DNA of 64,000 bases. Origin: SZUA-76 sp945787585. GTDB lineage: Bacteria > Pseudomonadota > Gammaproteobacteria > SZUA-140. The translations under genes were made by a program, and so were the position numbers. Location of the stretch: NCBI GenBank assembly GCA_947258425.1, contig CAMYIG010000049.1, positions 1 through 64,000 on the forward strand, read 5' to 3'. The notes under the pieces are model-generated. The model saw only the letters and a list, made by a program, of their open reading frames with translations, searched no databases and was not told the origin of the DNA. This document shows, one piece after another, positions 28,301 to 39,000 of this stretch (the stretch's first letter is position 1; every line of letters begins with the position of its first letter).

Positions 28301-30160
28301 TTAGATCGCCAGCTTTTTAACTTTACGACGACCGTATATCAAATTAATCACGGCACGTGTGCCCATAATCGCAGTAAACATTGAGGTGATAATGCCGATC
28401 GACAGCGTGATGGCAAAACCTTTAATGGGTCCAGTACCGAAGGCATATAGCACCAACGCTGCAATCAACGTGGTGATATTGGCATCTGCAATGGTCGAAA
28501 GCGCCTTATCGTAACCGGCATTGATACTGGCCTGAGGCGTATTGCCACTGCGCAGCTCTTCTCGAATACGTTCAAAGATCAGCACATTGGCGTCGACAGC
28601 CATCCCCACCGTCAACACGATTCCAGCAATACCCGGCAACGTCAGGGTGGCCTGCAACATCGAAAGCACCGCAACAATCATCACCAGATTGACTGCCAGT
28701 GCAATATTCGCTACCAGCCCAAAAACGCGATACCACACTGCCATAAAGATCATCACAATGATAAAACCGACGATCACGGAGTTCGTTCCCTGATCGATAT
28801 TATCCTGACCGAGGCTTGGACCAACGGTGCGTTCTTCGACAATTTCAATCGGTGCCGCCAGTGCACCCGCCCTCAATAGGAGCGCGAGGTCACGCGCTTC
28901 ATCGGTGCTGTCTAAACCGGTAATCTGAAAACGTTTACTGAACTGATCACGAATCACCGCAACGTTGATCACCTCTTCAACCTTTTTCTTGCTCTTTACC
29001 AGCTCGCCATCAACACGTTTAATATCTACCTTGTTTTCAATGAAAACCACCGCCATGGGCTTGCCAATATTTTCACGCGTGGTATCTGCCATCTTGCGAG
29101 CGCCCTTACTATCAAGGGAGATGAAGACCGTGGGGGATCCATTTTGCTGTTCGATACCGGAGGCGGCATCAATAATCTGATCACCAGTAACGATGATGCG
29201 CTTCTTCAGCAGAATAGGACTGCCATTACGCTCTTTATAAAGCCGCGTTCCCACCGGTGGTCGGCCTGCGAGTGCTGCCTCAACATCCCCATTTTCAACG
29301 GCCATCCTGAATTCAAGCGTTGCCGTCGCGCCAAGTATCTCCTTCGCTCGTGCGGTATCCTGAATCCCCGGCAGTTGTACTACAATACGGTTTTCACCCT
29401 GTTGCTGTACCACCGGTTCGGCCACACCCAATTCGTTGACACGGTTACGTAGCGTGACGACATTCTGCTGCAGTGCCAGCTTCTTGATTTCACGCAACTC
29501 CTGGTCGCTGATCGTTGCCACCAGAAAAGTATCGTTGCCGCGAGCTTCTTCTTCAAGCAACAAACGAGGGAATTCCTTACGGATAAGACTTTGTGCGGCA
29601 TCACGATCTGCAATATCACGAAACTTGATCTCCACCGCATGGCCACTCGCGACTCTGGCGATGGTGAGATAGCGCACTTTTTCGCCCCGTAAGATGGCGC
29701 GCAGGTCACTGACATAACGCTCGCCCGCCTGCCGCAGCGCAGCCACCATATCCACTTCCATTAGAAAATGGACACCCCCACGCAGATCAAGCCCAAGATA
29801 CATCGGTGCAGCATTCAATGAAGTTAGCCATGCAGGCGTCGCGGGTGTCAAGTTAAGTGCTGAGACATAACTATCGCCCATCTTTGCATCGATAATATCC
29901 TTGGCACGATACTGATCTTCGGTACTGTTGAAGCGAATCAACATGCCTCGTTCAGTCTCTTCAAAGGATTTAAAAGAGAGCCCTTCGCCTTTCAGCAATC
30001 CGGTCACACGGGCGCGACTCTCGTCGTCCACCACTGCGCCTCTTAGTGGCGACACCTGCACTGAGGGGTCATCACCGTAGAGGTTAGGGAGTGCATACAG
30101 TGCGCCGGTGAGGAGCACAGCTACAATCAGGACGTATTTCCAAACGGGGTATTGATTCAT
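28301..30160 (-). CDS. secD: Protein translocase subunit SecD
   Basis: SecD (619 residues) has an N-terminal membrane helix, a large periplasmic region with the P1 motif YLGLDLRGGVHFLMEVD, and five further helices with GMAVDANVLIFERIREE. I use the ATG at 30160; two codons upstream a TTG (30166) is also in frame. It is preceded by yajC and followed by secF, the standard order. Length is normal for gammaproteobacteria. Confidence 0.96.
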   Translation of the reverse strand: MNQYPVWKYVLIVAVLLTGALYALPNLYGDDPSVQVSPLRGAVVDDESRARVTGLLKGEGLSFKSFEETERGMLIRFNSTEDQYRAKDIIDAKMGDSYVSALNLTPATPAWLTSLNAAPMYLGLDLRGGVHFLMEVDMVAALRQAGERYVSDLRAILRGEKVRYLTIARVASGHAVEIKFRDIADRDAAQSLIRKEFPRLLLEEEARGNDTFLVATISDQELREIKKLALQQNVVTLRNRVNELGVAEPVVQQQGENRIVVQLPGIQDTARAKEILGATATLEFRMAVENGDVEAALAGRPPVGTRLYKERNGSPILLKKRIIVTGDQIIDAASGIEQQNGSPTVFISLDSKGARKMADTTRENIGKPMAVVFIENKVDIKRVDGELVKSKKKVEEVINVAVIRDQFSKRFQITGLDSTDEARDLALLLRAGALAAPIEIVEERTVGPSLGQDNIDQGTNSVIVGFIIVMIFMAVWYRVFGLVANIALAVNLVMIVAVLSMLQATLTLPGIAGIVLTVGMAVDANVLIFERIREELRSGNTPQASINAGYDKALSTIADANITTLIAALVLYAFGTGPIKGFAITLSIGIITSMFTAIMGTRAVINLIYGRRKVKKLAI

Positions 30161-30191
30161 CGTCAACCAGCCTTTACTTGCTACAGTACTT

Positions 30192-30527
30192 TTATGCTTT
30201 GCCTTTCATCGTACCCTTGGGCATCAATGCAGAGACGGCGCTCCGTTGTACCTTAATCTCCACTCCATTGGCGATATCCAGTCCAATAAAACTTTCGTCT
30301 ACGCTGGTAATCTTGCCGAGCACACCACCCGATGTGACCACCTCATCGCCCTTGGCCAGCGCGGCCACCATGGTACGGTGCTCTTTGCTACGTTTCATCT
30401 GAGGTCTCAGCAGCAAAAAGTAAAAAATCACAAAGATCACTATCAATGGCAGCAGGCCCATCAGTTCAGAACCCGCAGAAGGAGCCGCAGCACCCTCTGC
30501 CCACGCTTCATTAATAAAAAAGCTCAT
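30192..30527 (-). CDS. yajC: Preprotein translocase accessory subunit YajC
   Basis: A 111-residue small membrane protein of the SecDF-YajC complex. A single transmembrane helix (LLPLIVIFVIFYFLLLRPQ) is followed by the family-typical KRSKEHRTMVAALAKGDEVVTSGG. I start at the MSFFINEAWAEG methionine, preceded by a strong GGAGAGGGA, rather than the upstream in-frame start at 30548. Confidence 0.95.
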   Translation of the reverse strand: MSFFINEAWAEGAAAPSAGSELMGLLPLIVIFVIFYFLLLRPQMKRSKEHRTMVAALAKGDEVVTSGGVLGKITSVDESFIGLDIANGVEIKVQRSAVSALMPKGTMKGKA

Positions 30528-30572
30528 TTTTCTTCCCTCTCCTATCAAAACCAGTAATTCAACAGCGCAGCA

Positions 30573-31688
30573 TTATGACACAGGCGGCACCGCTTGCGCG
30601 CGTTTTGCATAAAAATCCGCAACAAATTGTGCCAACTCGCCAGCCTCAATCGCGCCCCGTAAGCCCGACATAACCGTCTGATAGTAAAAAAGGTTATGAA
30701 TGGAGTTAAGGGTAGCCCCCAGCATTTCGTTGGTCGCCGCAAGATGGCGCAGGTAGGCACGACTATAATGGGCGCAGGTGTAGCATCCGCACGCCTCATC
30801 CAGCGGGTTCGTATCGTCACGATATTGCGCATTACGAATGCGCACGACGCCACTTTCAACAAAAAGGTGGCCATTTCGGGCATTGCGCGTCGGCATCACA
30901 CAGTCAAACATATCGATCCCACGGCGTACCGCCTCGACGATATCCTCAGGCTTCCCCACCCCCATCAGATAGCGCGGTTTCGACGCAGGCATCTGCGGCG
31001 TGGTATGGCTCAGAATGCGCATCATATCCGCTTTGGGCTCACCCACCGAAAGGCCACCAATCGCATAACCATCGAAGCCGATATCGAGTAGCCCTTGTAG
31101 TGATCTGTCCCGCAGCGATTCATACATGCCGCCCTGAATGATGCCAAACAGCGCCGACGGTGCGCCGGCATGCGCTACGTTGCTTCGCTCGGCCCAGCGC
31201 AAAGACAACTCCATCGACGCCCGCGCCGCCTCTTCCGTGGCGGGATGCGGGGTGCACTCGTCAAAGATCATCACCACATCTGAACCCAGTGTGCGCTGCA
31301 CTGCAATCGACTCTTCCGGGCCGAGAAAAATCTTGTCACCATTCACGGGTGAGCGAAAAGTGACACCCTCTTCGGTGATTTTACGCAGTTCACCCAGACT
31401 GAAGACCTGAAAGCCCCCCGAGTCGGTCAGGATTGGGCGCGGCCAGTTCATAAAATCGTGCAGATCACCGTGGGCCGCCACCACTTCAGTACCGGGGCGC
31501 AGCATCAAATGAAAGGTATTACCTAGGATAATCTCCGCGCCGGTGTCACGCACCGCTTCAGGCGTCACCGACTTTACCGTGGCACATGTCCCTACCGGCA
31601 TAAAGGCCGGTGTCTCAACATCGCCACGTTCAAAGCGCATACGCCCGCGCCGTGCCGCGCCATCATTGCCTAACAGGTCAAACTGCAT
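30573..31688 (-). CDS. tgt: Queuine tRNA-ribosyltransferase
   Basis: Tgt (371 residues) exchanges G34 of GUN-anticodon tRNAs for preQ1. The nucleophile and base-recognition residues are in ILTDSGGFQVFSL and GIIQGGMYESLR. The zinc site is CGCYTCAHYSRAYLRHL, with Cys, Cys, Cys and His visible. It sits between queA and yajC, the usual arrangement, and shares the queuosine pathway with queD in this window. Confidence 0.97.
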   Translation of the reverse strand: MQFDLLGNDGAARRGRMRFERGDVETPAFMPVGTCATVKSVTPEAVRDTGAEIILGNTFHLMLRPGTEVVAAHGDLHDFMNWPRPILTDSGGFQVFSLGELRKITEEGVTFRSPVNGDKIFLGPEESIAVQRTLGSDVVMIFDECTPHPATEEAARASMELSLRWAERSNVAHAGAPSALFGIIQGGMYESLRDRSLQGLLDIGFDGYAIGGLSVGEPKADMMRILSHTTPQMPASKPRYLMGVGKPEDIVEAVRRGIDMFDCVMPTRNARNGHLFVESGVVRIRNAQYRDDTNPLDEACGCYTCAHYSRAYLRHLAATNEMLGATLNSIHNLFYYQTVMSGLRGAIEAGELAQFVADFYAKRAQAVPPVS

Positions 31689-31723
31689 CGCTGATCCTTT
31701 TTCTATTATATATTGCTATCACA

Positions 31724-32749
31724 TCAAGCCAGTTTCAAGATCGCTTCCGGGAGCGGTGTAATAAACATCGCATCGCCATAGCTGTAAAAGCGATAACGCT
31801 GTTCAATGGCGTGTCGGTAGGCCGCCAGCATATTTTCACGGCCACCAAAGGCACTCACCAGCATCAATAGCGTCGATTCTGGCATGTGAAAATTGGTCAC
31901 CAGCGCATCGACACAACTGAAACGATAACCGGGGTAGATAAAGATATTCGTTTCGCCACTGAACGCGCTCGGCACACCCGCTTGGGACGCGGTTTCAAGA
32001 CTGCGAACCACGGTGGTGCCGACCGCAATCACCCGCCCACCACGCGCTCTTGTCTCGATGATGGCATCACAAGTGGCCTGCGGTACTTCGACATATTCAT
32101 AGTGCATTTCATGCGTGGCGATGTCATCGACCCGTACCGGCTTGACTGTCGTCTGCCTGGCTCCTTTGGCGCTGATTTCGTCCAGTATCGATTGATCAAA
32201 ATGAAGACCCGCCGTGGGCGCCGCGACCGCGCCGGGATGCTCAGCAAATATCGTTTGGTAACGCTGCTGATCAAATGCGTCATCTGAACGATCAATGTAC
32301 GGCGGCAGCGGCATGTGACCAATCGCCTGTACGACCGCAATTGCGCTACGTTGATCATCAAGGCGCAGCTGATAAAAACCGTTATCGCGTGCAATGACTT
32401 CAGCCTTAATGCCCTCTTCACCCAGCAGTAACTGCCCACCCACTTTGGGGGCTTTGCTGGCTCGGATCTGCACCAAAAGTTCACTGTCACTGAGTACACG
32501 CTCCAGCATGACCTCGATACGCCCGCCACTCGCTTTTGTACCAAAAATACGCGCCGGAATCACGCGGGTGTTATTAAGGACGAGTAGATCATCTTTATTA
32601 AGTAGCGTTGGTAACTGCGCAAATTGTTGGTCACGCCATTCACCCTTTGCACCATCAAGGCATAACAGGCGACTCTGGGTACGCTCCCTTAAGGGCCACT
32701 GTGCAATCAAATCGGGTGGTAAATCAAAATTAAAATCGGAAAGCTGCAT
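31724..32749 (-). CDS. queA: S-adenosylmethionine:tRNA ribosyltransferase-isomerase
   Basis: QueA (341 residues) transfers and isomerises the ribosyl part of SAM onto preQ1-tRNA to make epoxyqueuosine. The N-terminus LSDFNFDLPPDLIAQWPL and the segments VLNNTRVIPARIFG and VAAPTAGLHFD are diagnostic, as is TNFHMPESTLLMLVSAFGG. The start is uncertain among ATG 32749, ATG 32752 and an upstream GTG; I use the one that matches other QueA N-termini. It heads the queA-tgt-yajC-secD-secF unit. Confidence 0.95.
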   Translation of the reverse strand: MQLSDFNFDLPPDLIAQWPLRERTQSRLLCLDGAKGEWRDQQFAQLPTLLNKDDLLVLNNTRVIPARIFGTKASGGRIEVMLERVLSDSELLVQIRASKAPKVGGQLLLGEEGIKAEVIARDNGFYQLRLDDQRSAIAVVQAIGHMPLPPYIDRSDDAFDQQRYQTIFAEHPGAVAAPTAGLHFDQSILDEISAKGARQTTVKPVRVDDIATHEMHYEYVEVPQATCDAIIETRARGGRVIAVGTTVVRSLETASQAGVPSAFSGETNIFIYPGYRFSCVDALVTNFHMPESTLLMLVSAFGGRENMLAAYRHAIEQRYRFYSYGDAMFITPLPEAILKLA

Positions 32750-32800
32750 CATCTCTACTGCGGTCACTCATTCTGTTTAGCTATTATCGACACGGTCTGC

Positions 32801-32830
32801 TTGTCACGTTGCATCGAACACTTGTATAAT
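32801..32830 (+). promoter_or_regulatory. Promoter of tRNA-Leu
   Basis: TTGTCA (32801-32806) and a perfect TATAAT (32825-32830) are separated by 18 bases. The next bases are GC-rich (CCGCGTTCCCC), as in stringently controlled stable-RNA promoters. The tRNA begins 13 bases later. Confidence 0.7.
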
Positions 32831-32843
32831 CCGCGTTCCCCGT

Positions 32844-32927
32844 GCCGGGGTGGCGGAACTGGTAGACGCGTCGGATTCAAAATCCGATGGCCTTGCGGTC
32901 GTGAGAGTTCGAGTCTCTTTTCCAGCA
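32844..32927 (+). tRNA. tRNA-Leu (anticodon CAA)
   Basis: The class II tRNA folds as follows: D-arm around GGCGGAACTGGTAGACGC, anticodon stem TCGGA/TCCGA with loop TTCAAAA (anticodon CAA, codon UUG), a long variable arm, and T-arm GAGAG-TTCGAGT-CTCTT. In the acceptor stem most pairs form, including two G-U pairs, but position 3 is C opposite A at position 70, a mismatch. The 3' CCA is not encoded. The tRNA end is inferred by pairing and could be off by one base. Confidence 0.9.
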
Positions 32928-33145
32928 CTCTCTTTTCTGCTTCCCGTATTACCGACTTCTGAAACTAACCAACGCACTATCCGCGCGGGCGCAATGATAG
33001 CACAAGCCAGCCGCCAGTCCTCAATAGCACGCTAAACGCACCATGCAAAGCCAGAGCACCTATTTCAGACGATATGTTATGATCGTACTGTGCGCCATCC
33101 AACGCGCGTTTCGAGGGGTTTTTCCGCAACGATATAACAGGATGG

Positions 33146-35299
33146 ATGGGATCAGGTATGAAAGAGAGTCAACCACCTGCGCTGACGAAGGCGGCTCATA
33201 AGATACTGGAGGCGCGCCACCCCGCGCCGTTTGAATACCTCGGCAGACATCGCCTCCCGCAGCACAGTCCACACAAAAGCACTGTTCGCATCATCCTACC
33301 TGCCGCTGTTACGGCCTCGATTATAGAGCTGCCACGACCCATGCGACGTCTCGAGGATAGCCCCATTTTTGAAGTCGACGTGAATGATGAAGAGGACTCA
33401 CTTCCCGAGCACTATTCGATTGAGTGGCAAGATGTCGCAGGAAACCTGCATCGCGCTTATGATCCCTACAGTTTTTCAGCACAAATTTCTGACCGCGATC
33501 TCGAGCTATTTATAGCGGGAAGACTACATCATGCAGCAGAGGTACTCGGCGCTCACCTGACAACTGTCGATGATATTAGCGGTGTATGCTTTTCCATCTG
33601 GGCACCTAATGCAGCATGCGTAAGCGTTGTCGGTGATTTTAACCAGTGGGATAATCGCTGTCATGCCATGCAAACAAGAGGCACAAGTGGTATATGGGGG
33701 CTGTTCATCCCCGACCTTGAAGGCGGTGAACACTACCTGTTTGACATACGAAGCAACCACAGTGGCAAACGTCACCTCAGGCCTGATCCCTACGCCAGGC
33801 AGTTTGATACTGCCGCTACCAATAATGCCATCGTGACCGTTACCAGTGAACATCACTGGAAGGACAGCCAATGGCTTCACCAGCGCGCATCTTACGACTG
33901 GCAACATGCACCTATTTCCTGCTACGAAGTACATCTCGGTTCCTGGCAACGCCATCAATCGGGGGCAGTATTCAATTATCGTGAACTGGCCAAACAACTT
34001 ATCGATTATGTACGCACTACAGGCTTTACACATATTGTACTGTGTGCGGACACGTCCGTTGAATGCTATGACGGTTACTTTGCTCCGGATAGTCGGCATG
34101 GAACCCCGGATGATTTCCGATATTTCATCGATCACTGTCATCAACACCGCATCGGGGTGATGCTCAACTGGGTGGTTGATCACCTGCCGCACCACTGCAG
34201 CTATCTCAAGCAGTTCGATGGCGCAGCGCTCTATGAGCTGGCCACGCACAATACATCTAACTTTGATTACAGCCAACAGGGCGTCAGAAACTTTCTGCTA
34301 TCAAGCGCACTTTTCTGGCTAGATAATTATCATATTGACGGCCTGAAACTACGCACAACCACCTCAATGCTCTATCTTGACGGCCAGCAAAATGATGATG
34401 TGCTCTCGCTGCTACGTGAAATCAATGACCTCGCCCACCAACAATCCCCCGGCGTGCTAATGCTTGCGGATGAAAACAGTGTGATGCCAAAGGTAACCAG
34501 CGCCACAGGCCTCGGTGGTCTTGGGTTCAGCATGAAATGGAATAACAGCTGGCATCACGACACGCTTAAGTACATGGCCCATGAAACGGCACAACGTCCA
34601 GCACATCACGATGCGCTCATTTTCAATCAACACTATGCCTTTAATGAAAAATTCATGCTGCCCTTTTCACACCCAACCGAACAGCAAGATAGTCGCGCGT
34701 TGCTCTTCCAGATGCCAGGCGATGAACCGCAACGATTCGCCAACCTGCGCCTGCTCTACAGCTACATGTATACATACCCAGGGAAAAAGTTATTGTTTAT
34801 GGGTAATGAGTTTGCCACAACATCGGCATGGAATGCACAGACAGCACTGCCATGGGAACTCGCTGATGAACCACTACATGATGGGTTATCCAAAATGGTC
34901 ACAGAGCTTAATGCGCTCTACCGAAACACTCGAGCGCTGTACTACTATGATTTTAATGAGCAGGGATTTGAATGGATTGATTGTCACGACTCGAGTCAGT
35001 CACTACTCGTCTTCCAGCGTAAGGCTGACGAACACACTGTTATCGTCGCACTAAACTTTTCTAACGCCACACGCAACAGTTACCGCATTGGTGTCCCTTA
35101 TCAGACAAAATACAAAGAGATCTTCAATTCGGATTCTTATCACTTCGGCGGTGAAGAACGACTCAACAGCAGCGGCATCCTGTCAGAAAAAACCCCGTGG
35201 ATGAAGCTGCCTTTTTCGATCACCATCACGCTGCCAGCACTCTCCGCAGTAATCCTCAAACCGCTTTCATCGGCTACTGCACCCACAACATCCCAGTAA
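33146..35299 (+). CDS. GlgB-like GH13 protein lacking the catalytic aspartates
   Basis: A 717-residue paralogue of the 1,4-alpha-glucan branching enzyme. The N-terminal CBM48 (IWAPNAACVSVVGDFNQW), the DSRHGTPDDFRYFID segment and the C-terminal beta domain are well conserved. The active site is not. The nucleophile region reads HIDGLKLRTTTSML where GlgB has HIDALRVDAVASML, so Asp becomes Arg403. The fourth motif has SHP instead of SHDE (Asp becomes Pro510), and the DWVPGH Asp is Asn341. The likely acid/base Glu443 remains. It is therefore probably a glycogen-binding pseudoenzyme or a protein of new function, not a branching enzyme. It converges with the CbiQ-like gene (26-base overlap). Confidence 0.88.
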   Translation: MGSGMKESQPPALTKAAHKILEARHPAPFEYLGRHRLPQHSPHKSTVRIILPAAVTASIIELPRPMRRLEDSPIFEVDVNDEEDSLPEHYSIEWQDVAGNLHRAYDPYSFSAQISDRDLELFIAGRLHHAAEVLGAHLTTVDDISGVCFSIWAPNAACVSVVGDFNQWDNRCHAMQTRGTSGIWGLFIPDLEGGEHYLFDIRSNHSGKRHLRPDPYARQFDTAATNNAIVTVTSEHHWKDSQWLHQRASYDWQHAPISCYEVHLGSWQRHQSGAVFNYRELAKQLIDYVRTTGFTHIVLCADTSVECYDGYFAPDSRHGTPDDFRYFIDHCHQHRIGVMLNWVVDHLPHHCSYLKQFDGAALYELATHNTSNFDYSQQGVRNFLLSSALFWLDNYHIDGLKLRTTTSMLYLDGQQNDDVLSLLREINDLAHQQSPGVLMLADENSVMPKVTSATGLGGLGFSMKWNNSWHHDTLKYMAHETAQRPAHHDALIFNQHYAFNEKFMLPFSHPTEQQDSRALLFQMPGDEPQRFANLRLLYSYMYTYPGKKLLFMGNEFATTSAWNAQTALPWELADEPLHDGLSKMVTELNALYRNTRALYYYDFNEQGFEWIDCHDSSQSLLVFQRKADEHTVIVALNFSNATRNSYRIGVPYQTKYKEIFNSDSYHFGGEERLNSSGILSEKTPWMKLPFSITITLPALSAVILKPLSSATAPTTSQ

Positions 35300-35975
35300 A
35301 AGATAATACGCCCCACAACATCAGAGGATAAATCCACTGAAAAACAGGCGGCGTAGCCATCATCGACAAAGCGACCTCATGTGGCGGTGTGTTTTTGGCC
35401 CGCTCGACAACCGCACTAAATACAGTTGCAGAAAGCTTTCCGATCTCATCTAGTTGACGTGGTATCTTGCCCTTTTCCGGTATGTGTTGAGAGATGATCA
35501 ATTGCGCCTCAGCCATTGCATCAAACACCAGCACCATACGCAATGCGACCATCTCAGGCTTAACACCGATTATCCATAACGGACGCACCAGAAAAAGAAT
35601 CGCCGACAGTAACTGCTCTCGAGAGAGCGTGCATAGCAACAGATTCACGCTCGCAATGACGATGGCCAGTGCAATCACTCGCTGCATGCCACTTAAAAAT
35701 CCTTCATATGTCGGCAGCCACGCCTCCAACACAGCCCACTGTAACAGTGGCTCACCCGGGGTAAACCAGCAATAGACAATGAGTATTGAAAACAGGAACC
35801 AACGCATGCGCCGCAACATGACCAGCGCTGAGTGAAAATAGGCGCCACCATCACGGCTATAAAGAAAAATCATTAACAGCGTGGATAACAACAGCGTGGA
35901 TGGCGTAGAAAATGCGAGCGCCGAAACCAACACCAGAAAGCAGGTAATTAAAACGGCAGGATGGATATTCACCAT
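35274..35975 (-). CDS. CbiQ/EcfT-like membrane protein
   Basis: A 233-residue protein with about five hydrophobic helices and a charged cytoplasmic segment (residues ~165-200), resembling the transmembrane T component of energy-coupling-factor transporters (CbiQ, PF02361). No S component or ATPase gene is adjacent; the neighbours are fimV and the glgB-like gene. The Ala-Arg-Gly coupling motifs of EcfT are not clear to me. Its substrate is unknown. It overlaps the 3' end of the convergent glgB-like gene. Confidence 0.6.
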   Translation of the reverse strand: MVNIHPAVLITCFLVLVSALAFSTPSTLLLSTLLMIFLYSRDGGAYFHSALVMLRRMRWFLFSILIVYCWFTPGEPLLQWAVLEAWLPTYEGFLSGMQRVIALAIVIASVNLLLCTLSREQLLSAILFLVRPLWIIGVKPEMVALRMVLVFDAMAEAQLIISQHIPEKGKIPRQLDEIGKLSATVFSAVVERAKNTPPHEVALSMMATPPVFQWIYPLMLWGVLSFTGMLWVQ

Positions 35976-36038
35976 TATCTCAAATCAGCCAGTGATGGTA
36001 GCGAGCAGCACAACCTATTTAAATCAGAAAATCTAATA

Positions 36039-39000
36039 CTACGCGATGCGTTCGATTAATTCGTTAGCATCTTTTTTCTGATCATCATTACCATCATTGA
36101 CGACTTCATCAAGAATGCCCTTTGCACTCTCGTTATCACCCATGTCGATATAGGCCCTGGCGAGGTCAAGTTTTGTACCTACTTCATCCTCTGCCGAAAA
36201 CAGATCGCTATCTTCAAGGTCACCGAACTCTTCATCAAGGGAAGAGATATCGGCACTAAAGTCGGAAAGCCAGTCATCATCACTCGTCGAGTCGCCGGTA
36301 CCGCTATTATCCAGCCCGGCAAAGAGGTCTTCCTCAACATCTTCAACTGCCGTAGCAGTAGTCTCGGTAACAGCATCAGAGGAAATTTCTGTGGCAGATG
36401 TATTTTTCTCAGTAACATCGAAGTCTGATGCATTATCACTGTCGTCTAATATCAGACTATCATTTAAATCTTCGCTATCATCCGCTAAGATTGGCTGACT
36501 CTCCAGTCCTTCGAATTCAAGCTCGTTTTCAACATCATCAACCTTTGTCTCGAGTGAATCGGTCACAGTAGCGTCATCATCTAGCCCTAATGCCACATCA
36601 TTTTCAGTAAAATCGAGCGTATTATCTTCACTGCTAAGGTTATCAGCCACATCCTCATCAAAAGACAGCTCAGAGGATGCATCCTTATTAGTATCAGCAA
36701 CGCTGTCTAATGCAAACTCATTTTCAAAGGTGATCTCATCACTATTCTCTGTACTAGCATCAAGACCTTCAAGCGCATCTTCGGAGGCGGTCAAGTCTAA
36801 ATCAGGTAACGCATCGGCATTACCCTCTGAAGCCATTTCCATCGCAGAATCAAGGCTTGCCTCAAGCTCACCAAGATCATCGAGTGCATTAAATGCATCG
36901 CCCAATTCGCTTTCACTAAGCGCACCCATGTCGTCTTCATTGACATCGTCGAATGGATTATCACTCTCCGATGCAACAGCAGTCGCGGACGAATTATTTC
37001 CGTCCATCTCCAGATCACCAAGATCGAGTTCACCACCAAGATCAGGTAAATCCATTGCGAGTTCATCACTAGCACCGGTACTATCAACAGCGACTTCATC
37101 ATTGAAAAGCAAGCTGGTTGGTGCAATTTTTCTGCCCATTTCCGCAACGCCTTTCCAGATACTGCTATTGCTATCACCTAATGAAGCCTGTAATTTCTCC
37201 GCACGCTCAATAAATGCTTCTTTTTTATCACTCGCAGCATAGACTTCTAGCAACTTAACTTGTACGTCAAGGCGATCGGGTTCGTTTTGCACTGCTTCAC
37301 TCAACAGCTCTTCAGCCTTATCGTAACGACGATATGCCAGGTAAACATCCGCTTCGGCGATCGCATCGATTTCATCATCATCACTGACATCCATGCCTCC
37401 TGAGTTTGAATACTCAGGTATCACATCATTTAATACAGACTCAACCGCCTCATCGCTATTCTCCGCAGCCACTTCAGGCTCAGATACAGGTGTTTGTGAG
37501 TAGGAAGCGTCGTCATCCGCCTCCATTGCCTCTTCAAAAGCAGCCATTTTACGACGACGCATAACCAGGCCACCGGCCACAACCGCGATCACAGCTACGC
37601 CACCCAGAAGGATGACGGGATCAAAGCCACCCAACATGCCCTCTACATCAGGCAACATTGAGGCACTATCACCCATCAAACCGTCAAAAACGGCGAGGGC
37701 ATCATCTATCATTGATGTTTCTACTGGGGGCGGTGGTATCGCGACTGGTGGCGGTGTCGTTATTGATGATTCAGTCGTCGCAGATGCTGATTGAGATTCC
37801 TCATTTGAGGCGACCATGCTCTCTGGCTCCATTTCCTCAAGCACTACCTCATCTGGCAGCTGTTCAGTACCATTCTCGGGCACTTCTGCCGTGACAGGTG
37901 ATTCAGGACTGGCTTGCATCGCTGATAGCGTATCGCCCTTGAGTGTCATCAGACGCTGCATTGATGCCAACTGTTCTTCGAGCGCCGCTAGTCGTTTGCG
38001 CAGCTCTTCGTTTTCCTGACGACTGACATCAACAGATTCCATCGCGAATGCCAACTCCTGTCGCACATCGCCTTCGGATGCATCGAGTGCGCTACCAGAA
38101 CCGGCTTGCGACATACCTTCAGCAGGTGCTACCAGCTTCAAACGAGATTCAACTTCACCCTGGCTACCCGCTGCCGCCATCCCGCGCTCACTACTACCTC
38201 CACTACGACCCAGTGGTCGTTGGCCAGCAGCTAGTGCTGTTGAGTGTTTCGCATCTACCCACTGCTCATACTGTAGCTTTGCGATACGTTCTGCTTCACC
38301 CGAAGTCATCTCTGAAATCACCGCTGGATCAGCAATTCGCAACACATAACCCGCTTTCAGGTTGTTAATATTCTGTTGATCAAACGCCTGTGGATTTTCG
38401 TTCAACAGTGCCATCATCACCTGCTGCACCGTTACGCTGTTATCAGGCTTCATCTGCGAAGCAATTCTCCACAGGGTGTCGGTCGTTTTGACCGGGCCGT
38501 AGGTAATCTCGCCGTTATTTGCGATAGACACTTCACTTGTGCGCCGCGCGACACGAGGTGCTACCCGAGCAGGGGCAACGTCGACTACATCATCTGTCGC
38601 GGATGAAGCACCCCGTGATACTTCGCCACCACCGTTCGAAGCGGCTTCATCTTCAAATAATGGAATATCAAGGGCCGAAGGACGCTCGTCCACCAATACG
38701 GGGGGATCAAGTAATAAGGTGTATTCACGCAGAATGCGACCACCGGGCCAATTAGCTTCAATGATAAAATCAAGAAACGGTTCTTTCACTGGCTCATGTG
38801 AAGTGATCTTAAGATACGGCTCACCATTGGTGCGCTTTAATACCTGAAACTTAAACTTTGTCAGAAAAAAGGGCCGCTCAAGTCCTGCTTTTTCGAAATC
38901 ATCTCTGGAAGCGAGTTTAACATTGATCTCTTCAGCGTCGGTATTTCCTACAGAGAGCAGCCCAATCTCAGCATCCAGCGACTGGTTGAGTGCCGAGTGA

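Noticed and set aside
33524..34276. 250-codon frame antisense to the glgB-like gene
   Set aside because: It lies entirely inside a well-supported gene and shows no family features.
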